From Mrakia gelida (taxonomy: Eukaryota; Basidiomycota; Tremellomycetes; Cystofilobasidiales; Mrakiaceae), in contig BRON01000017.1 in the NCBI GenBank assembly GCA_024345305.1, positions 124,001 to 188,000 on the forward strand: DNA of 64,000 bases, given 5' to 3'. The notes under the pieces are model-generated. The model had not been told where the DNA came from. It saw only the letters and a list, made by a program, of their open reading frames with translations, and did no database searches. Of the stretch, positions 10,310 through 21,652 are shown piece after piece (the stretch's first letter is position 1; each line of letters starts with the position of its first letter). The position numbers were made by a program, and so were the translations under genes.

Positions 10310-12272
10310 ATGGGGGTAGAAGGGATGAACATGGAACTTTCTCTTGACGTCCGACTCGTCCCTTCGACTCTTGAGAACGACGACGAACCCTCTCGTTCTC
10401 GCCGGTCCTCTCCCCTCATCGGATGCAGTCGTTGCGCTCGGCGTCGCTCCGGACCCCTGCGATTTAACCACCCTTTCCTTCTACCCAGCGAGCTCGGTCG
10501 AGACTCAGACGAAGGCTGAGTGCGTGAGTGCTCGTCGGACCGTCCTCTCGCCCTCGTACTCGTCGCCAAAGCCCAGTTTTCCACCAGAGACGCCTCGTAC
10601 CAAAGATACAACAAAACAATCATCTCCAAGATCTACTCGAGCAGAAGTCGACGCTTCTCTCCAAGTGTTGAGTCTTCGCGACGACAGGTCCGAGTTCCTT
10701 TCGACCTCTGCCCTCCTGAACTCTTCCCGTGTTACCGTCAGCATCACTCCACCATCTCGACCCCTGAGTTGGAGACAAAGCTTTCGAGGTCTTGAAAGGC
10801 GAGTGAGAGAGAGGGAGAGCTGATGCTCGTGAGAACCGAAGAAGCTAGGTCGACGCGAAAAAACTCGACGAGGTTTTGTCTCCCTTCTCAAGGATGGACA
10901 TCGACTACAATAGCACACGTATGCTTGGTGAAAATGGACTGCTGTCGGAAAGGGCTGTGAAGAGGTGGAGGGGACGGTGAGGCTGATCAAGGCAGTTTTC
11001 GAAGACGGGCTCGACGCGTCGTCGTCGCAAGGACTTGGTTTGCTCTCCGTCCGAAGACGAGCTTCCCTCGATCCTGAGGGATGGTGTGTAAGAGTGGATC
11101 CCGAAACTCTGCTCGATGGACAGAGGGAAGACTCGGTCAGAGGATAGAGCAATGAGGAGGGAAAGATGGACGACGACGCTCACGAACGAGCCGAGGTCTC
11201 TTAAGGTGGACAAGGTGGGGCTACCTCGATTCGAGGTAGATGTAAACAAAATGCTGTGGCACGGATGGCTCTGCGAGAGCGGATCGGGCTGCGAGAGAAC
11301 GAGAGGACAGCGTCGAATCAAGTTGGCGACGCGCCGTTTCGGGTATCAAAGGCAGCCGAGCCGCATCTCACGGTCGTCAAAACAGGTTCCCTCTTTAGAG
11401 CTCTAAAGGATAAGGGTCTGGGCAGGTCGACGGAAACGGACCAGTGGACGGAGAGGACGGTGGCGGCGGGGGAGAGGGCGAGACGCGTCTTTGCTTGATC
11501 CGTCGTTGACTTCTCCCCCGACCGATTTTCTGATCCCCGAAGCTGACGGCTCCTTTGAGCTCGCTGAGACGAGATCACAGCCTCCAACTCATCTCATGGA
11601 AGGGAAGGAAGCAGGGAGGAGGCAGTGATCGCGAACATGAATCTCGAACGCGTCGTGGGCTGAACCGCTTCTCCCTCTTGCTGTTCGCTGGCCAGGCTCG
11701 AAGCTCTGCTGAAACCCAGACAAAAGACCAAAACACAAAGGGGGTCTCCCAGCGAACTCGGGGGTATCTCTTTCTCTTTGTAGGACTGCTTGAAAAGTAC
11801 TTCTTCCTCTACCTTCTGCTCCCTTGATGAGCGAGCTCGACTCGCCTTTGTTCCTCCCTCCGGTCTCCTCTCCATCCTTCCTCAACCCCTCACCTTCGCC
11901 CTTCTTGCGCTTCTACGATCTCCCAGACCGTCCCTTTCTTTTCCCTTCAAAACGACTATCAATCCTTCTGTCCTCTCTCCTCCGAGGAATACTCTAATCG
12001 AACGAGGTCCATCGACGCGCCTTCCGAGTCGTACGATTTGGGCAGGGCTGCCCCCCTCCCCTCCTCCTGCCCCGATTCGCTTCTATCCAGCACACCCCAC
12101 CCTCGCTCTCCCACACTCTCCTCCATCTCCCCTCCGGTCTCTAGGTGTTATTCAAAAAAGCATCGAAAAGTCTGCTCAACCAGTACTAGCTTTTGGAAAA
12201 CCTCCTCCTCCAACCTCCTTCGACCTCGACTCCCTCCTCCCTCCTTCGCGCCCTCTCCTCCCCCCAACCAGA
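10310..12272 (+). other. Unresolved stretch, probably containing an unrecognised multi-exon gene
   Basis: About 1.96 kb between mL54 and HMG-CoA reductase. Several plus-strand segments look protein-like: TKAEC followed by a GTGAGT donor at about 10522; LDEVLSPFSRMDIDYNSTRM around 10861-10920; EVEGTVRLIKAVFEDGLDAS around 10962-11021; RVSKAAEPHLTVVKTGSLFR around 11340-11400. Branch-like CTGAT/CTGAC sites occur at 10819, 10981 and about 11543, the last followed by pyrimidines and CAG at 11578-11580. I could not join these segments into one phase-consistent gene, and no family is recognisable. The final few hundred bases are pyrimidine-rich and probably the HMGR promoter and leader. Confidence 0.3.
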
Positions 12273-15200
12273 ATGAGCAGTCGCACCACTCGGGGCGTCC
12301 TTCGACGGATCGCGAAGCTCTCATCGGCTCAACCCATCGAGGTCATCCTCCTCACCTTCGTCGTAGTCACCCTGACCTACTTCCAGCTCCTGCACGTCGT
12401 CAAGCATAGCAACTTGTGAGTCGAGAAAAGACAAGGGGCGAAAGAAGGAACAGAAGCTGACCTCTCTCCTTCCTTCCTCCCTTCCTTCTTTCCCCTTCTT
12501 TCTTTTCAATCGCCCTTCTTTCTTTCGCTCTCTCTCCTTCCCTATCCAGCTTCTCGGAATCTGGTCCCTCTGCTCGTTCGTACCTTCGAGGGATCGTCGT
12601 TTCTCATCGAGCGGACGCCTCGAACGATTGGGCGAACGTCGCCTCGGAAGACTGGAAGTCCATTCGAGAAGGAGGATCGTTCCTGCCCTCAGCCCCTCCT
12701 TCAACTTCATCGGACGACTCTCTCACAGCTCCCCTCCCCTCCACCGCTCCTCGAGTCGTCTACGTCAAGCAGGTCGTCGTCAGCCTCGATGCTCCAGACT
12801 CGCTCGGACGGTCAAACCTGAGCTCGGACCACATCCAGGAGGAGGAGGACGAGGTCGATGGCATCCTCGGAGGAATGGGAGGAATGGGCGGAGGAGCAGG
12901 ACATGGTTCCTTGGAGGATTCCAAGAGGCAGAAGGACAGGGGACTGTTGGATGAAGGAGTTCAGAGAGCTCTCGGACGATTCGAAGACTACATCCTCAAC
13001 ACCGTCTCCATCCCTTACCACCCGACTTCCAACTTCTCCTCCCTCCCTCTCACCACGGCCAAAGCTCTCAAAGCATCGATTCACCATCCTTCGCCCTCGC
13101 AGCTCAAGGAAGGTCACCCTCTCATCTTCGCTTCCGACCTCTGCTACGTCCCCACCGAGGAATCCAAGGCCTGCTTCCACCTCACCACCCTCACTCCTCG
13201 AACTCTCATCCTCACCCTCACCTTCTCCCTCTTCCCTTCAACCCTCCCTTCGTCCTCGGCTCTCCTCCTCGGTCTCCCCTCCTCGTCGGTCCAACACTCC
13301 GTCCTCGCCTCGTCGGCAAGCAGGTTTGGACAGAAGCTCGCGAACGTCCCCATGTTCTCCGTCGAAGGAGTCACGGTTTCGCCTAGGACGACCGAGATCG
13401 GACCTGGAACGAGCGGATTCGCTTGGGGATCGGAAGGAATCATCGGTGGAAAGAGGATCGGAGAGATGAGGAGTGCTAGGTGGATGTTGTACGCGTTCGT
13501 TGCGTTGATCGTTAGGTTCTGGGGATTGGCGAAGGTGAGTCGTTCGACGTTTCTCCCTCCTTCGTCTCGCGCGCGTCTCCCCTTCTTCCGTCGCTGACTC
13601 CTTCTTCCTGCTTTTTTGCTCTTTACAGCAAGCCGACTCAGCAGACATCTTCATCGTCATGCTCGGATACCTCCTCATGCACGCCGCCTTCGCTCGACTC
13701 TTCCTCAACATGCGTCGAATGGGATCCAACTTCTGGCTCCCCTCCATGGTCCTCGTCTCCTCCTGCTTCGCCTTCCTCACCGCCCTCCTTTCCGCCTCGA
13801 TCCTCAAGATCCCAGTCGACCCCGTCTGCCTCTCCGAGGCTCTCCCCTTCCTCGTCATCACCGTCGGATTCGACAAGCCCTTCACCCTCGCCAAAGCCGT
13901 CTTCACCTCCCCCGAGATCGCTCCAGTCATCCTCAGGAGGAAGCCAGTCATCGAACCAGGATCGTCGGACGAGCTCGCTCACAAGCCAGCGGAGAAGGTC
14001 GGAGTTCAGTGGGCTCCTCCAGTCCCAGCGAGTCAGATCGTCATCCACGCCGTCGAACGAGTCGGAGCGTCCATCGTCAGGGACTTCGCGTTGGAGGTGA
14101 TTGTGCTGCTGGTGGGATCCTTCAGTGGGGTCGGAGGAATGGCCGAGTTCTGCAAGCTCGCGGCTCTCATCGTCGTCGCCGACTGCTGCTTCTTGTTCAC
14201 GTTCTACGTTGCGATCTTGACGATCATGGTCGAGGTTCGTCGTCGCTCTTTCTCCTCCTCCTTCTTCTTTCCTTCTCACGTATGCACTGATGTCAACATT
14301 TTCTTCGCTTCCTTCTTCCTTCGATTCCAGATCCACCGAATCAAGCTCATCCGAGGTCTTCGTCCCATCAACCACCGAACTCCTACCACGATCCCTTCGA
14401 CTCCCGTCGAGGGAAAGTCGGCTCTCCACCAGGACTCGTGCCACCCTCCCTCGCCTTCCCTCTACAAGAAGGTCTCGACCGCCCTCTTTGGATCCGACGA
14501 GGAGACCGAGATCGCTTCGGGAGTCATCAGGCAGAACCCAGTCGCTAGGTTGAAGTTGCTCCTCGTGAGTTCATCGTCTCTTCTCGACGACGACGCGTCT
14601 TCGCTCTCTTCTTCTTCGTTTCTGACTATCTTCCCTCTCTTCCTCTAATCAGATCGTCTCGTTCCTCGCCCTCCACGTCCTCAACCTCTGCACCACCCTC
14701 ACCGAGACCACGGCCATCAAGCGACACACCTCCCACTCCTCCTTCGCCGCCTCCCCTCTCGTTCGAGTCGACGTTCAATCCCCCATGATCGCTCCCGTCC
14801 TCGCCGAGCTCGCTCGAGTCCACCCCTCCAACGTCGATATCGTCGCCCACGTCGCTCCTCCCGTCCACTTCCAGGTCGTCATCCCCACCTTCACCAGCAC
14901 CAAGCGAGGAAAGCGAACCCACGGACTCATCATGCTCGACAACTTCATGACCGAGTGGACTCGACTCGTCGGAGACCCAGTCATGTCCAAGTGGATCATC
15001 GTCACCCTCGGAGTCAGCATCCTCCTCAACGGTTACCTCCTCAAGGGAATCGCCAGCGGATCCGCGTCGGGAGCAGGAACTCGAGGAGCTGGAGGAGCTG
15101 CCGCCGCCGCTGCTGCTGCTCTCCTCGGAGCTTGGGAAACGGAACCCGAGGAGGAGAAGAAGAAGAAGAGATGGTCCGGAGAACCTCTTTCGCTCGCCAG

Positions 15201-17574
15201 TCTCAAGAAGGATCCCTCCCTCACCGCCTACCACTCCGATCGATCTCGCGAAGCTCAAGCCCAAGTCGCCGTCCCCCTCACCGCTCGACCTACCCTCCCT
15301 ACCTCCGTCGAGTCCACCACCTACGAGATCACCCCCAAATTCGAGAAACCCATGCCCAACCTCGTTCTCTCGCCAGCGCCCAAGTCGTCGGCTTCGTTCG
15401 TAAGGGAATCGCACGATCGACCTAACCTCGATGGACTCACCAACGGAAACGGACCTGCTATCCTTTCGCCTACGACGAGTTCGAGGATTCGACCTTTGGA
15501 GGAGTGTGTGGAGATCTTGAAGGGGGGATTGGGAGCGTTCGAGTTGACGGACGAGGAGGTGATCATGATGACCCAGAAGGGGAAGATCGCTCCTTACGCT
15601 TTGGAGAAGATCCTGCAGGACTTCGAGCGAGCTGTCAAGATTCGACGAGCGGTTATCTGTGAGTCCATACCTTCCCATCTTACAACTCTTGCCGTCTTCT
15701 TCGGTCTCTCGTCATTTCTTCGCTCGCGACGAAACCGAAACTGACGCGCGTCTCCTTCCGCTCTTCCTTTCGCTTCCCTCCTCAGCTCGAGCCTCCGTCA
15801 CCAAGACCCTCGAAACCTCCGACCTCCCCATGACCGGCTACGACTACTCCAAAGTAATGGGAGCCTGTTGCGAGAACGTCATCGGGTACATGCCTCTCCC
15901 TGTCGGAATCGCTGGTCCTCTCACCGTCGACGGAGAATCCCTCCCCATCCCCATGGCCACCACTGAAGGAACCCTCGTCGCCTCCACCTCTCGAGGATGC
16001 AAGGCCCTCAACGCTGGAGGAGGAGTCACCACCGTTATCACTCAGGACGCTATGACTCGAGGACCCGCCGTCGACTTCCCTTCCGTTACGCTCGCGGCTC
16101 AGGCGAAGAGGTGGTTGGATTCCGTGGAGGGAATGTCGATCATCAAGGCTGCATTTGATTCGACTTCGAGGTTCGCGAGGCTTCAAGGGATCAAGTGTGG
16201 AATGGCTGGAAGGACATTGTACATTCGGCTTTCGACGAGCACGGGAGACGCGATGGGGATGAACATGGCTGGTGAGTCTTCGCTCCCTCTCTTTCCTTCT
16301 TCTCCCTTCTTCTTCGAGCTCGCTCTCGAGAACCAAGTCATCCTTCGCTGACCCTCTCTCTTCGCCTTCGTTCGTTCCTCTCGTCTCACAGGAAAGGGAA
16401 CCGAGAAGGCTCTCGAGTGCATGTCCGAGTACTTCCCCGAGATGCAGATCCTCGCCCTCTCCGGAAACTACTGCACCGACAAGAAGCCCTCCGCTATCAA
16501 CTGGATCGAAGGTCGAGGGAAATCCGTCGTCGCTGAGGCAGTCATCTCGGGAGCCATCGTCAAGTCCGTCCTCAAGACGACCGTCGCGGATCTCGTCAAC
16601 CTCAACTACAAGAAGAACTTGATCGGAAGTGCCATGGCTGGTAGCATTGGAGGATTCAACGCTCATGCTTCGAACATTTTGACTGTGAGTGCTTGGTTTC
16701 GGAGCGAAGGGGAGACGAGGGAAAGGGAACGAGAGGGAAAGACGCGTTCGCTGACTCGTTCGTTTCGTTCTCGCTTCGTGTCCCTCAGTCCATCTTCCTC
16801 GCCACCGGACAAGATCCAGCTCAGAACGTTGAATCTTCGATGTGCATGACTCTCATGGAAGCGTGAGTCCCTTCCCCCTCCTCGTCCCTTCGCTCTCGTT
16901 CAAGCTTCGTTGCTGATCGTCTCCCCCTTCCCTTCGTTCTCAGCGTCAACGGTGGAAACGACCTCCTCATCACCTGCTCCATGCCCGCCATCGAGGTCGG
17001 AACCGTCGGAGGAGGAACCTTCCTCCCTCCTCAGAACGCTTGTCTTCAGATGCTCGGCGTAGCAGGAGCTCACCCCGACTCCCCTGGACACAATGCTCGA
17101 CGACTCGCGAGGGTCATCGCTGCGAGTGTGATGGCTGGAGAGCTGAGTTTGATGAGTGCTTTGGCTGCTGGACACTTGATCAAGGCTCATATGAGTGAGT
17201 CTTTCTTCTTCTTCTTCTTCTTCTTCTTCTTCTTCGCTGTTCGTTCGTTCGTGCGTTTCGCGAAACCGCTGAACTGACTTCCCCCTCGTCTCGTCGTTCT
17301 CGTTCGTTTTTTCCCAGCCCACAACCGATCCACCCCCTCCACCCCGCTCCTCGCCTCCCCTCTCGCTTCCAAACCCGGAACGCCCTCCCACCGATCCATC
17401 GGCCTCCTCACTCCCATGGCCTCCTCCCTCTCCGTCTCGTCCATCTTCTCAGGACTCAACGGAGGAAGCTCGAGCTACTCGGCTCTCAGCTCCCTCAGCG
17501 GAAGGAACTCCAACTCGACCAGGTCGATAACTCCCGTGGAGGAGAAGTCCGAGGAGACTTCTGTGGACGCTTGA
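12273..17574 (+). CDS. HMG1: 3-hydroxy-3-methylglutaryl-CoA reductase
   Basis: Rate-limiting enzyme of the mevalonate/sterol pathway (HMG-CoA plus 2 NADPH to mevalonate), an ER membrane protein. Ten exons (12273-12415, 12550-13534, 13629-14234, 14331-14564, 14653-15658, 15786-16271, 16392-16684, 16789-16862, 16944-17194, 17318-17574) sum to 1,444 residues plus stop. There is an N-terminal membrane helix ([19 protein letters not shown]). A sterol-sensing domain starts at [19 protein letters not shown] and includes [14 protein letters not shown]. Then a linker with Ala and Gly runs. The catalytic domain holds [17 protein letters not shown], the catalytic Glu in [11 protein letters not shown], Lys in [12 protein letters not shown], Asp in [12 protein letters not shown] and His in KAHMTHNRS. 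The NADPH-binding [11 protein letters not shown] segment is split by an intron. The Ser of HNRS corresponds to the residue phosphorylated by AMPK in mammals (family knowledge). A Ser/Pro-rich tail of about 80 residues follows it. Confidence 0.98.
17203..17235. repeat. (TTC)11 microsatellite in the last HMGR intron
   Basis: Eleven tandem TTC units begin eight bases into the GTGAGT intron at 17195-17317, upstream of the CTGAC branch site. The repeat is pyrimidine-only on the coding strand. Confidence 0.95.
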
Positions 17575-18740
17575 GTAGCCTAGATCTCTTTTCTTTCGTC
17601 GTTCGTTCGGGTGGCCTTCATCTATATCTAGTCTTTTTCTCTCCTCTGGGTCTCTTTCACTTTGCATCTTTTGCTTTCTTCTTTCCTTTCTCTTCAAACA
17701 CATTTCCCATACCTGCATCCATCTCTATCTCGCCTCCCTCTCGCTCCCAAATCTATCTCCCCACCCTCGCTCGTTCGCTCACCTTGCTTTCGTTCGTTCC
17801 CACCTCAACAACCAAACCAATAAGTACCTTATAGACAATGCCCCCCACCTATTTTCCTGTACCGTACCGTAGCAGTTGCTGGTTCTCTTGCTTGCTTGCC
17901 TTTTCACGCTCGATTCTCGAACTCGAACTCCTCTCCTCCCGCTCTTGTGCTTAGTCTTCTCGTTTTTCTTTCGTTCGGTTTGGTTGCTTTCGTTGAGTAG
18001 TATGCTTTTTTTGGTCTATGAACATGGCATGGAATCGCAGAACTACTCACTTGCTGGTGGAGGTACGAAGGAGGAGAAGGAGAGGGAAACGAGAGAGAAG
18101 GAAGACGAGAGGGACGCGTCGAGCTCGAGCGAAGAAAGAGGAACGAGTTCGAGGGTGTATGTAGGGCGAGAGATGGAGGGAACGGCGGAGAAGATATGGG
18201 AAGGACGAAGCCACAGTATGTTGTGAAGCTATTCGAGGAAAGAAAAGCGAATCGAAAGCAAAGGAGGCGAAGCGAAAGAGGAACATCTGAGCGAGGGGGA
18301 AGGGAAGAACGAGACGCGTCAGACCGATTCGAGCCCTTCTACTTCCTCGATACGACGCAAAAAGAGAACTGGAGAATAGACTCACGATCAGTGACCGTCC
18401 GTCGGATGAGCTATGGAGCGGTGAAGACGCGTGCGAGCCGTTTTGAAGGAGGAGTGATCCTAATCAGCGACGACGGCGACGAGGACGACAGTTCGGAGAT
18501 GGAGGTGGAGAGTCCGAGGTACGAAGAACGTCGGTGAGGAGGTGGTGATGAGACGTGTCGAGGGAGATGGAGGAGGTTGGTACGTGGGGACGTTGATGGG
18601 ATGGATGGGCAGGAGAAGGAGGGAGGGGAGTCGCGTCGTCGAAGGACCTGCAACGGAAGCGAAGACAGAAGAAGAGAGTCAGCTTCAACTGAAGAGGGTA
18701 AAGGAGTAACGGAATGAGAGGCTGTCGAGAAGCACTCGCC
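17575..18740. other. Convergent 3' region of HMGR (+) and F-box copy 1 (-), with a conserved downstream exon
   Basis: About 1.17 kb between two stop codons. The left part (17575 to about 18050) is T/C-rich and looks like HMGR 3' sequence. On the minus strand a branch site and pyrimidine tract precede an acceptor at about 18650, followed by a segment encoding SFDDATPLPPSPAHPSHQRP. The matching position downstream of F-box copy 2 encodes PFDDATPTPPPRSAFDSLLV. Because both F-box reading frames stop just before the splice donor, this is most simply a spliced 3' untranslated exon. Confidence 0.45.
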
Positions 18741-19773
18741 TCAGAGCTCCAACTCGACAGCGAAAACCGATCTCCATCTCGCGATCGTCTCGTTCGTTCG
18801 AACCGCCTCCTCGAAGTTCGTTCTTTCCTCCTCCGAGTGAGCGACGAGGACAAGGGATCCGGGTTGCATCATGTTGAGTCCAAAGTCCCCATCGTTGTTC
18901 GCGATAGCCTGAAGAAGACTCTCTGGACCAGGACCCTCGAAGTCGACGAGGGCTGCGACGTGAAGGCGAATTACTCGGCGTCGCAGGAGGGTAGGAGGCT
19001 TCAGTCCAGCCAGACGGTCCTGGTCGTCCACCGTGGAGATTGGGAAAAAACCGGCGATGTCCAGGGTTATCAACCTCGGCCAATGGAGAACCTGTCCGTC
19101 TCCCAGCCATAGCCAGGTGGGTCCGTCCCTGATGTCCCCGTCGACGCGGCCGTTCCAACCGCATCGCGCAGGATTAAGACGAGGAAGGAGGGACGTGAAA
19201 AGAAGGCAAAGCATTTCTGCCGAGAGTTCCTTCACTTGGTAGCGGATAGTGAGAGTGTCTAGGGGTAGGGGGTCCGTTGAATCGAAGCGAGAGGTGGAGA
19301 TGTCGAGAGAGTTTGGGAAGGTCGAGAGGGAGGAGAAGTCGATGAGGAGACTTCGAAGTTGAGAGAGGGATAGGAGGGAGTGGATTCGAGAGGGCTGCGG
19401 CGAATTCTTTTTAACGGCAGATAGATACAGTCAGAAGAGGCCCAAAGAGAAGGGAGGGAGAAGAGAAACGGGTCGAGCTCACCCTCGTCTTCCTTCCCTG
19501 AACTTCCCTGTCGCAGAAGAGAGCCTCCAACTGCTTCGCCGACTCTACCTCCACCTCCCTATACAGGATCGGCGCCGTCGCTCGCAGGAAGTCTAACGAG
19601 ACCCTTCCCAGAACGGCGAGGGTGGAAGGGTCGGCTTGTTCGAAGACGAGGAGGAGCACATCCCAGGGCAATCGACGACGAGAGAGGGAGGGCTGGCAGA
19701 GGAGGTAAAGGGTGAGGGACGGTGAGAAAATAATCACCTCTTGTGGTACTAGAAGAGAGCTCACTTTTGGCAT
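18741..19773 (-). CDS. F-box-like protein, copy 1 of the duplicated pair
   Basis: Three exons (19765-19773 coding only MPK, 19483-19692, 18741-19394) give 290 residues. The N-terminal F-box reads LPWDVLLLVFEQADP then LAVLGRVSLDFLRATAPILY, a motif that binds Skp1 and recruits targets to SCF ubiquitin ligases (family knowledge). The rest has leucine-patterned segments (LSLSQLRSLLIDFSSL, LPLDTLTIRYQ, LLPRLNPARC) resembling degenerate LRRs, then a tail with MQPGSLVLVAHSEEE. The 9-nt first coding exon is shared with copy 2 at 61318. The two proteins align along their whole length but have clearly diverged. The stop TGA is followed at once by GGCGAGT, a possible GC-type donor. The gene lies head to head with the unknown gene at 20249. 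Targets are unknown. Confidence 0.8.
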
Positions 19774-20248
19774 CACGAGAGTGGTCTTCGAGGCGACGAG
19801 GACTGGAGAGGGTGGAGATGAAGGAGAGCTTGAGGAGAGGAGGAGTCGAGGCCTTCAGTCAGCTTCAGTCTTCGATCTGACCTCCTTGATGATCTGCTTC
19901 GCCTTTTCTCGAATTCACTAACCGAAAGCTGACTGGTGAAGAGATTCTGTGTAGCCGAAAGTTTGATAGAGAAGCGGTTTGAATCTGCAAGAGCATGGGA
20001 AGGGAGGAAGATCAATGGCGTCGGAGCTCGTCGTCTAGTCCTTCCCTCCTCCCTCACCTCTCGACACCCTTCTCCTTCCCGCTGAACTGACCTGACGAGA
20101 CTGAGTGATTGAGAGCACCTGGTGGTCGAGTATACGAGGGCTATCGAAGACGAAGAAGGAGGGGGAAATCGCTGCTGGTCGTTAACAGGGGAACGGACGA
20201 AGGGGGAGCACCTCGAGCTCGACTCCTCCCTTCCTTCTAACGCTCAGC
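19774..20248. promoter_or_regulatory. Shared promoter region of F-box copy 1 and unknown gene copy 1
   Basis: 475 bases between divergent start codons. No coding exon was supported. The corresponding spacer at 61026-61317 is only 292 bases. I saw no obvious long block of identity between the two spacers by eye. Confidence 0.45.
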
Positions 20249-21422
20249 ATGTCCTCCCTTCCCTCAGACTCCAAAAAGAGAAAATCCTCTTCCTCTTCCT
20301 CCTCCTCTTCTGCGCTTCCCATCACGACCTCTCTCCTCCAAGACGGCCTCGCTTCTCTCCCTTCGGACGCCTTCTGGGAGCTCGTCTCCTCATCTCTCCT
20401 CCCTCGTCTCAACTCGCTTCCCTCCTCCGAGATCAACGACATCAGGACCTCCTTCCAAGCAGCCATCGACGGTCGACGCGCCATCAATACCATCAAATAT
20501 GACCAACGAAACAACGAGATTGCCCGAAAGCTGAAGGAGTTCAGCTCCTCTGTCGACACGAACTGGAAGCTGGGCTACGAAGAGCAGGTTCGTTTCGCTT
20601 CTCTCGCTCATCTCCTTACACCTCTTGTATCGAGCTGACGCTTAAACTCTCTTGCCGACAGGGAGAGATGATGGGAGACGTCATCGGCATGGTCTCCTCG
20701 TGGATACAGGCCGTTTTCACCGTGTGCGTCGAAGGAAAGGAGGAGCTCGCCCTCGGACAGTCCTCTCTGTTGGTCATGGGTCGAGCTATCACCAGTATCA
20801 GTACCTCTAGGTCGAGGTATGTCACTCTCTTCAAATCACTCCCTCTTGGAGAAAGCGTTGCGCCTTTTAGGACCTGACGCGTCGACGTCCCTTCCTTTCC
20901 TCCTCCCCAAGAACCGAATTCTCCGACCTGATGCCGGAGGTAGAGATCAACCGCAAGGTCCTAACTGGCTCAAATGCATCGCCGTCTATCGCCTACGCCT
21001 CTTCCTACAGCATCAGCGACGTCCTCGCGAAGACGTGGAGAGACCTCGTCCTCGTTGCTCTCTCGACTGGCCAGGAAGATCTGGCTTCGGTCATCTTGGG
21101 AGATGCGAAAAGAGCGGATGGCTTTGCCAAACTCGTAAGAACAGAGGCTGATGTTGGTAAGTTCTTCGGAATGCTGCTGTAAGAGGACCGAGGAGACTGA
21201 CCCGGTCGTTCAACCTATCTTGGTCTTGCAGGAGCGGAGAACAAGAAAGGATACCCGTTCGACGATGCCTGGCACTCTCTCGAGATGAAGGGTAAGTCTG
21301 TGAACCTTCTTGTACTTCGTCTCCTCTCACCGCGTCGCATCCGACTGACCTTGCTTCCGTCGCGTCCGTTCTTCGCCTTCCTTTCAGCTGCTCTCCCTCG
21401 CCTTCGAGCTCTTCTCCGATGA
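20249..21422 (+). CDS. Protein of unknown function, copy 1 of the duplicated pair (intact)
   Basis: Five exons (20249-20587, 20662-20816, 20912-21156, 21232-21291, 21388-21422) sum to 277 residues plus stop. It opens [20 protein letters not shown], with a Lys/Arg cluster plus Ser run that could act as a nuclear signal. A mostly helical protein follows: [60 protein letters not shown], and a C-terminal YPFDDAWHSLEMK. I do not recognise a family. The paralogue on the opposite strand at 59792-61025 keeps the same architecture and ending (AALPRLRALLR here, AALPRLRALLK there). It is divergent with F-box copy 1 at both sites, which hints at joint regulation or joint function; that is inference. Confidence 0.75.
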
Positions 21423-21652
21423 GACCACGTCGCTTATTGTACGATCCATGCATAACACTCTTCCCTCTTCCTGCGTCGCTTTTGGGGTTCATCAAGGCGA
21501 GTGGAGGTCAAGACCCAAGCGACGCGTCTCGAGTGTCGAGCTGTCGATTGCTCGCCACGCTCCCTTGTTCTCGTGCCGATATCAGACTCGTCATTAGATC
21601 GTAGAGAGAGATAGATCAGTCCACGAAAGGCCGCAAGCTGAACGTCTCCGCC

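Noticed and set aside
11589..11885. Minus-strand open frame of about 98 codons near 11.6-11.9 kb
   Set aside because: No motif and ordinary GC-driven open frame; overlaps plus-strand branch and acceptor signals.
13638..14444. Long minus-strand open frame opposite HMG-CoA reductase
   Set aside because: It is antisense to the sterol-sensing domain, Asp/Glu-rich by complementarity, and carries no motif of its own.
17195..17317. TTC repeat as coding poly-Phe in HMGR
   Set aside because: The run lies between a GTGAGT donor and a CTGAC/AG acceptor, and splicing it out restores the conserved HMTHNRS.
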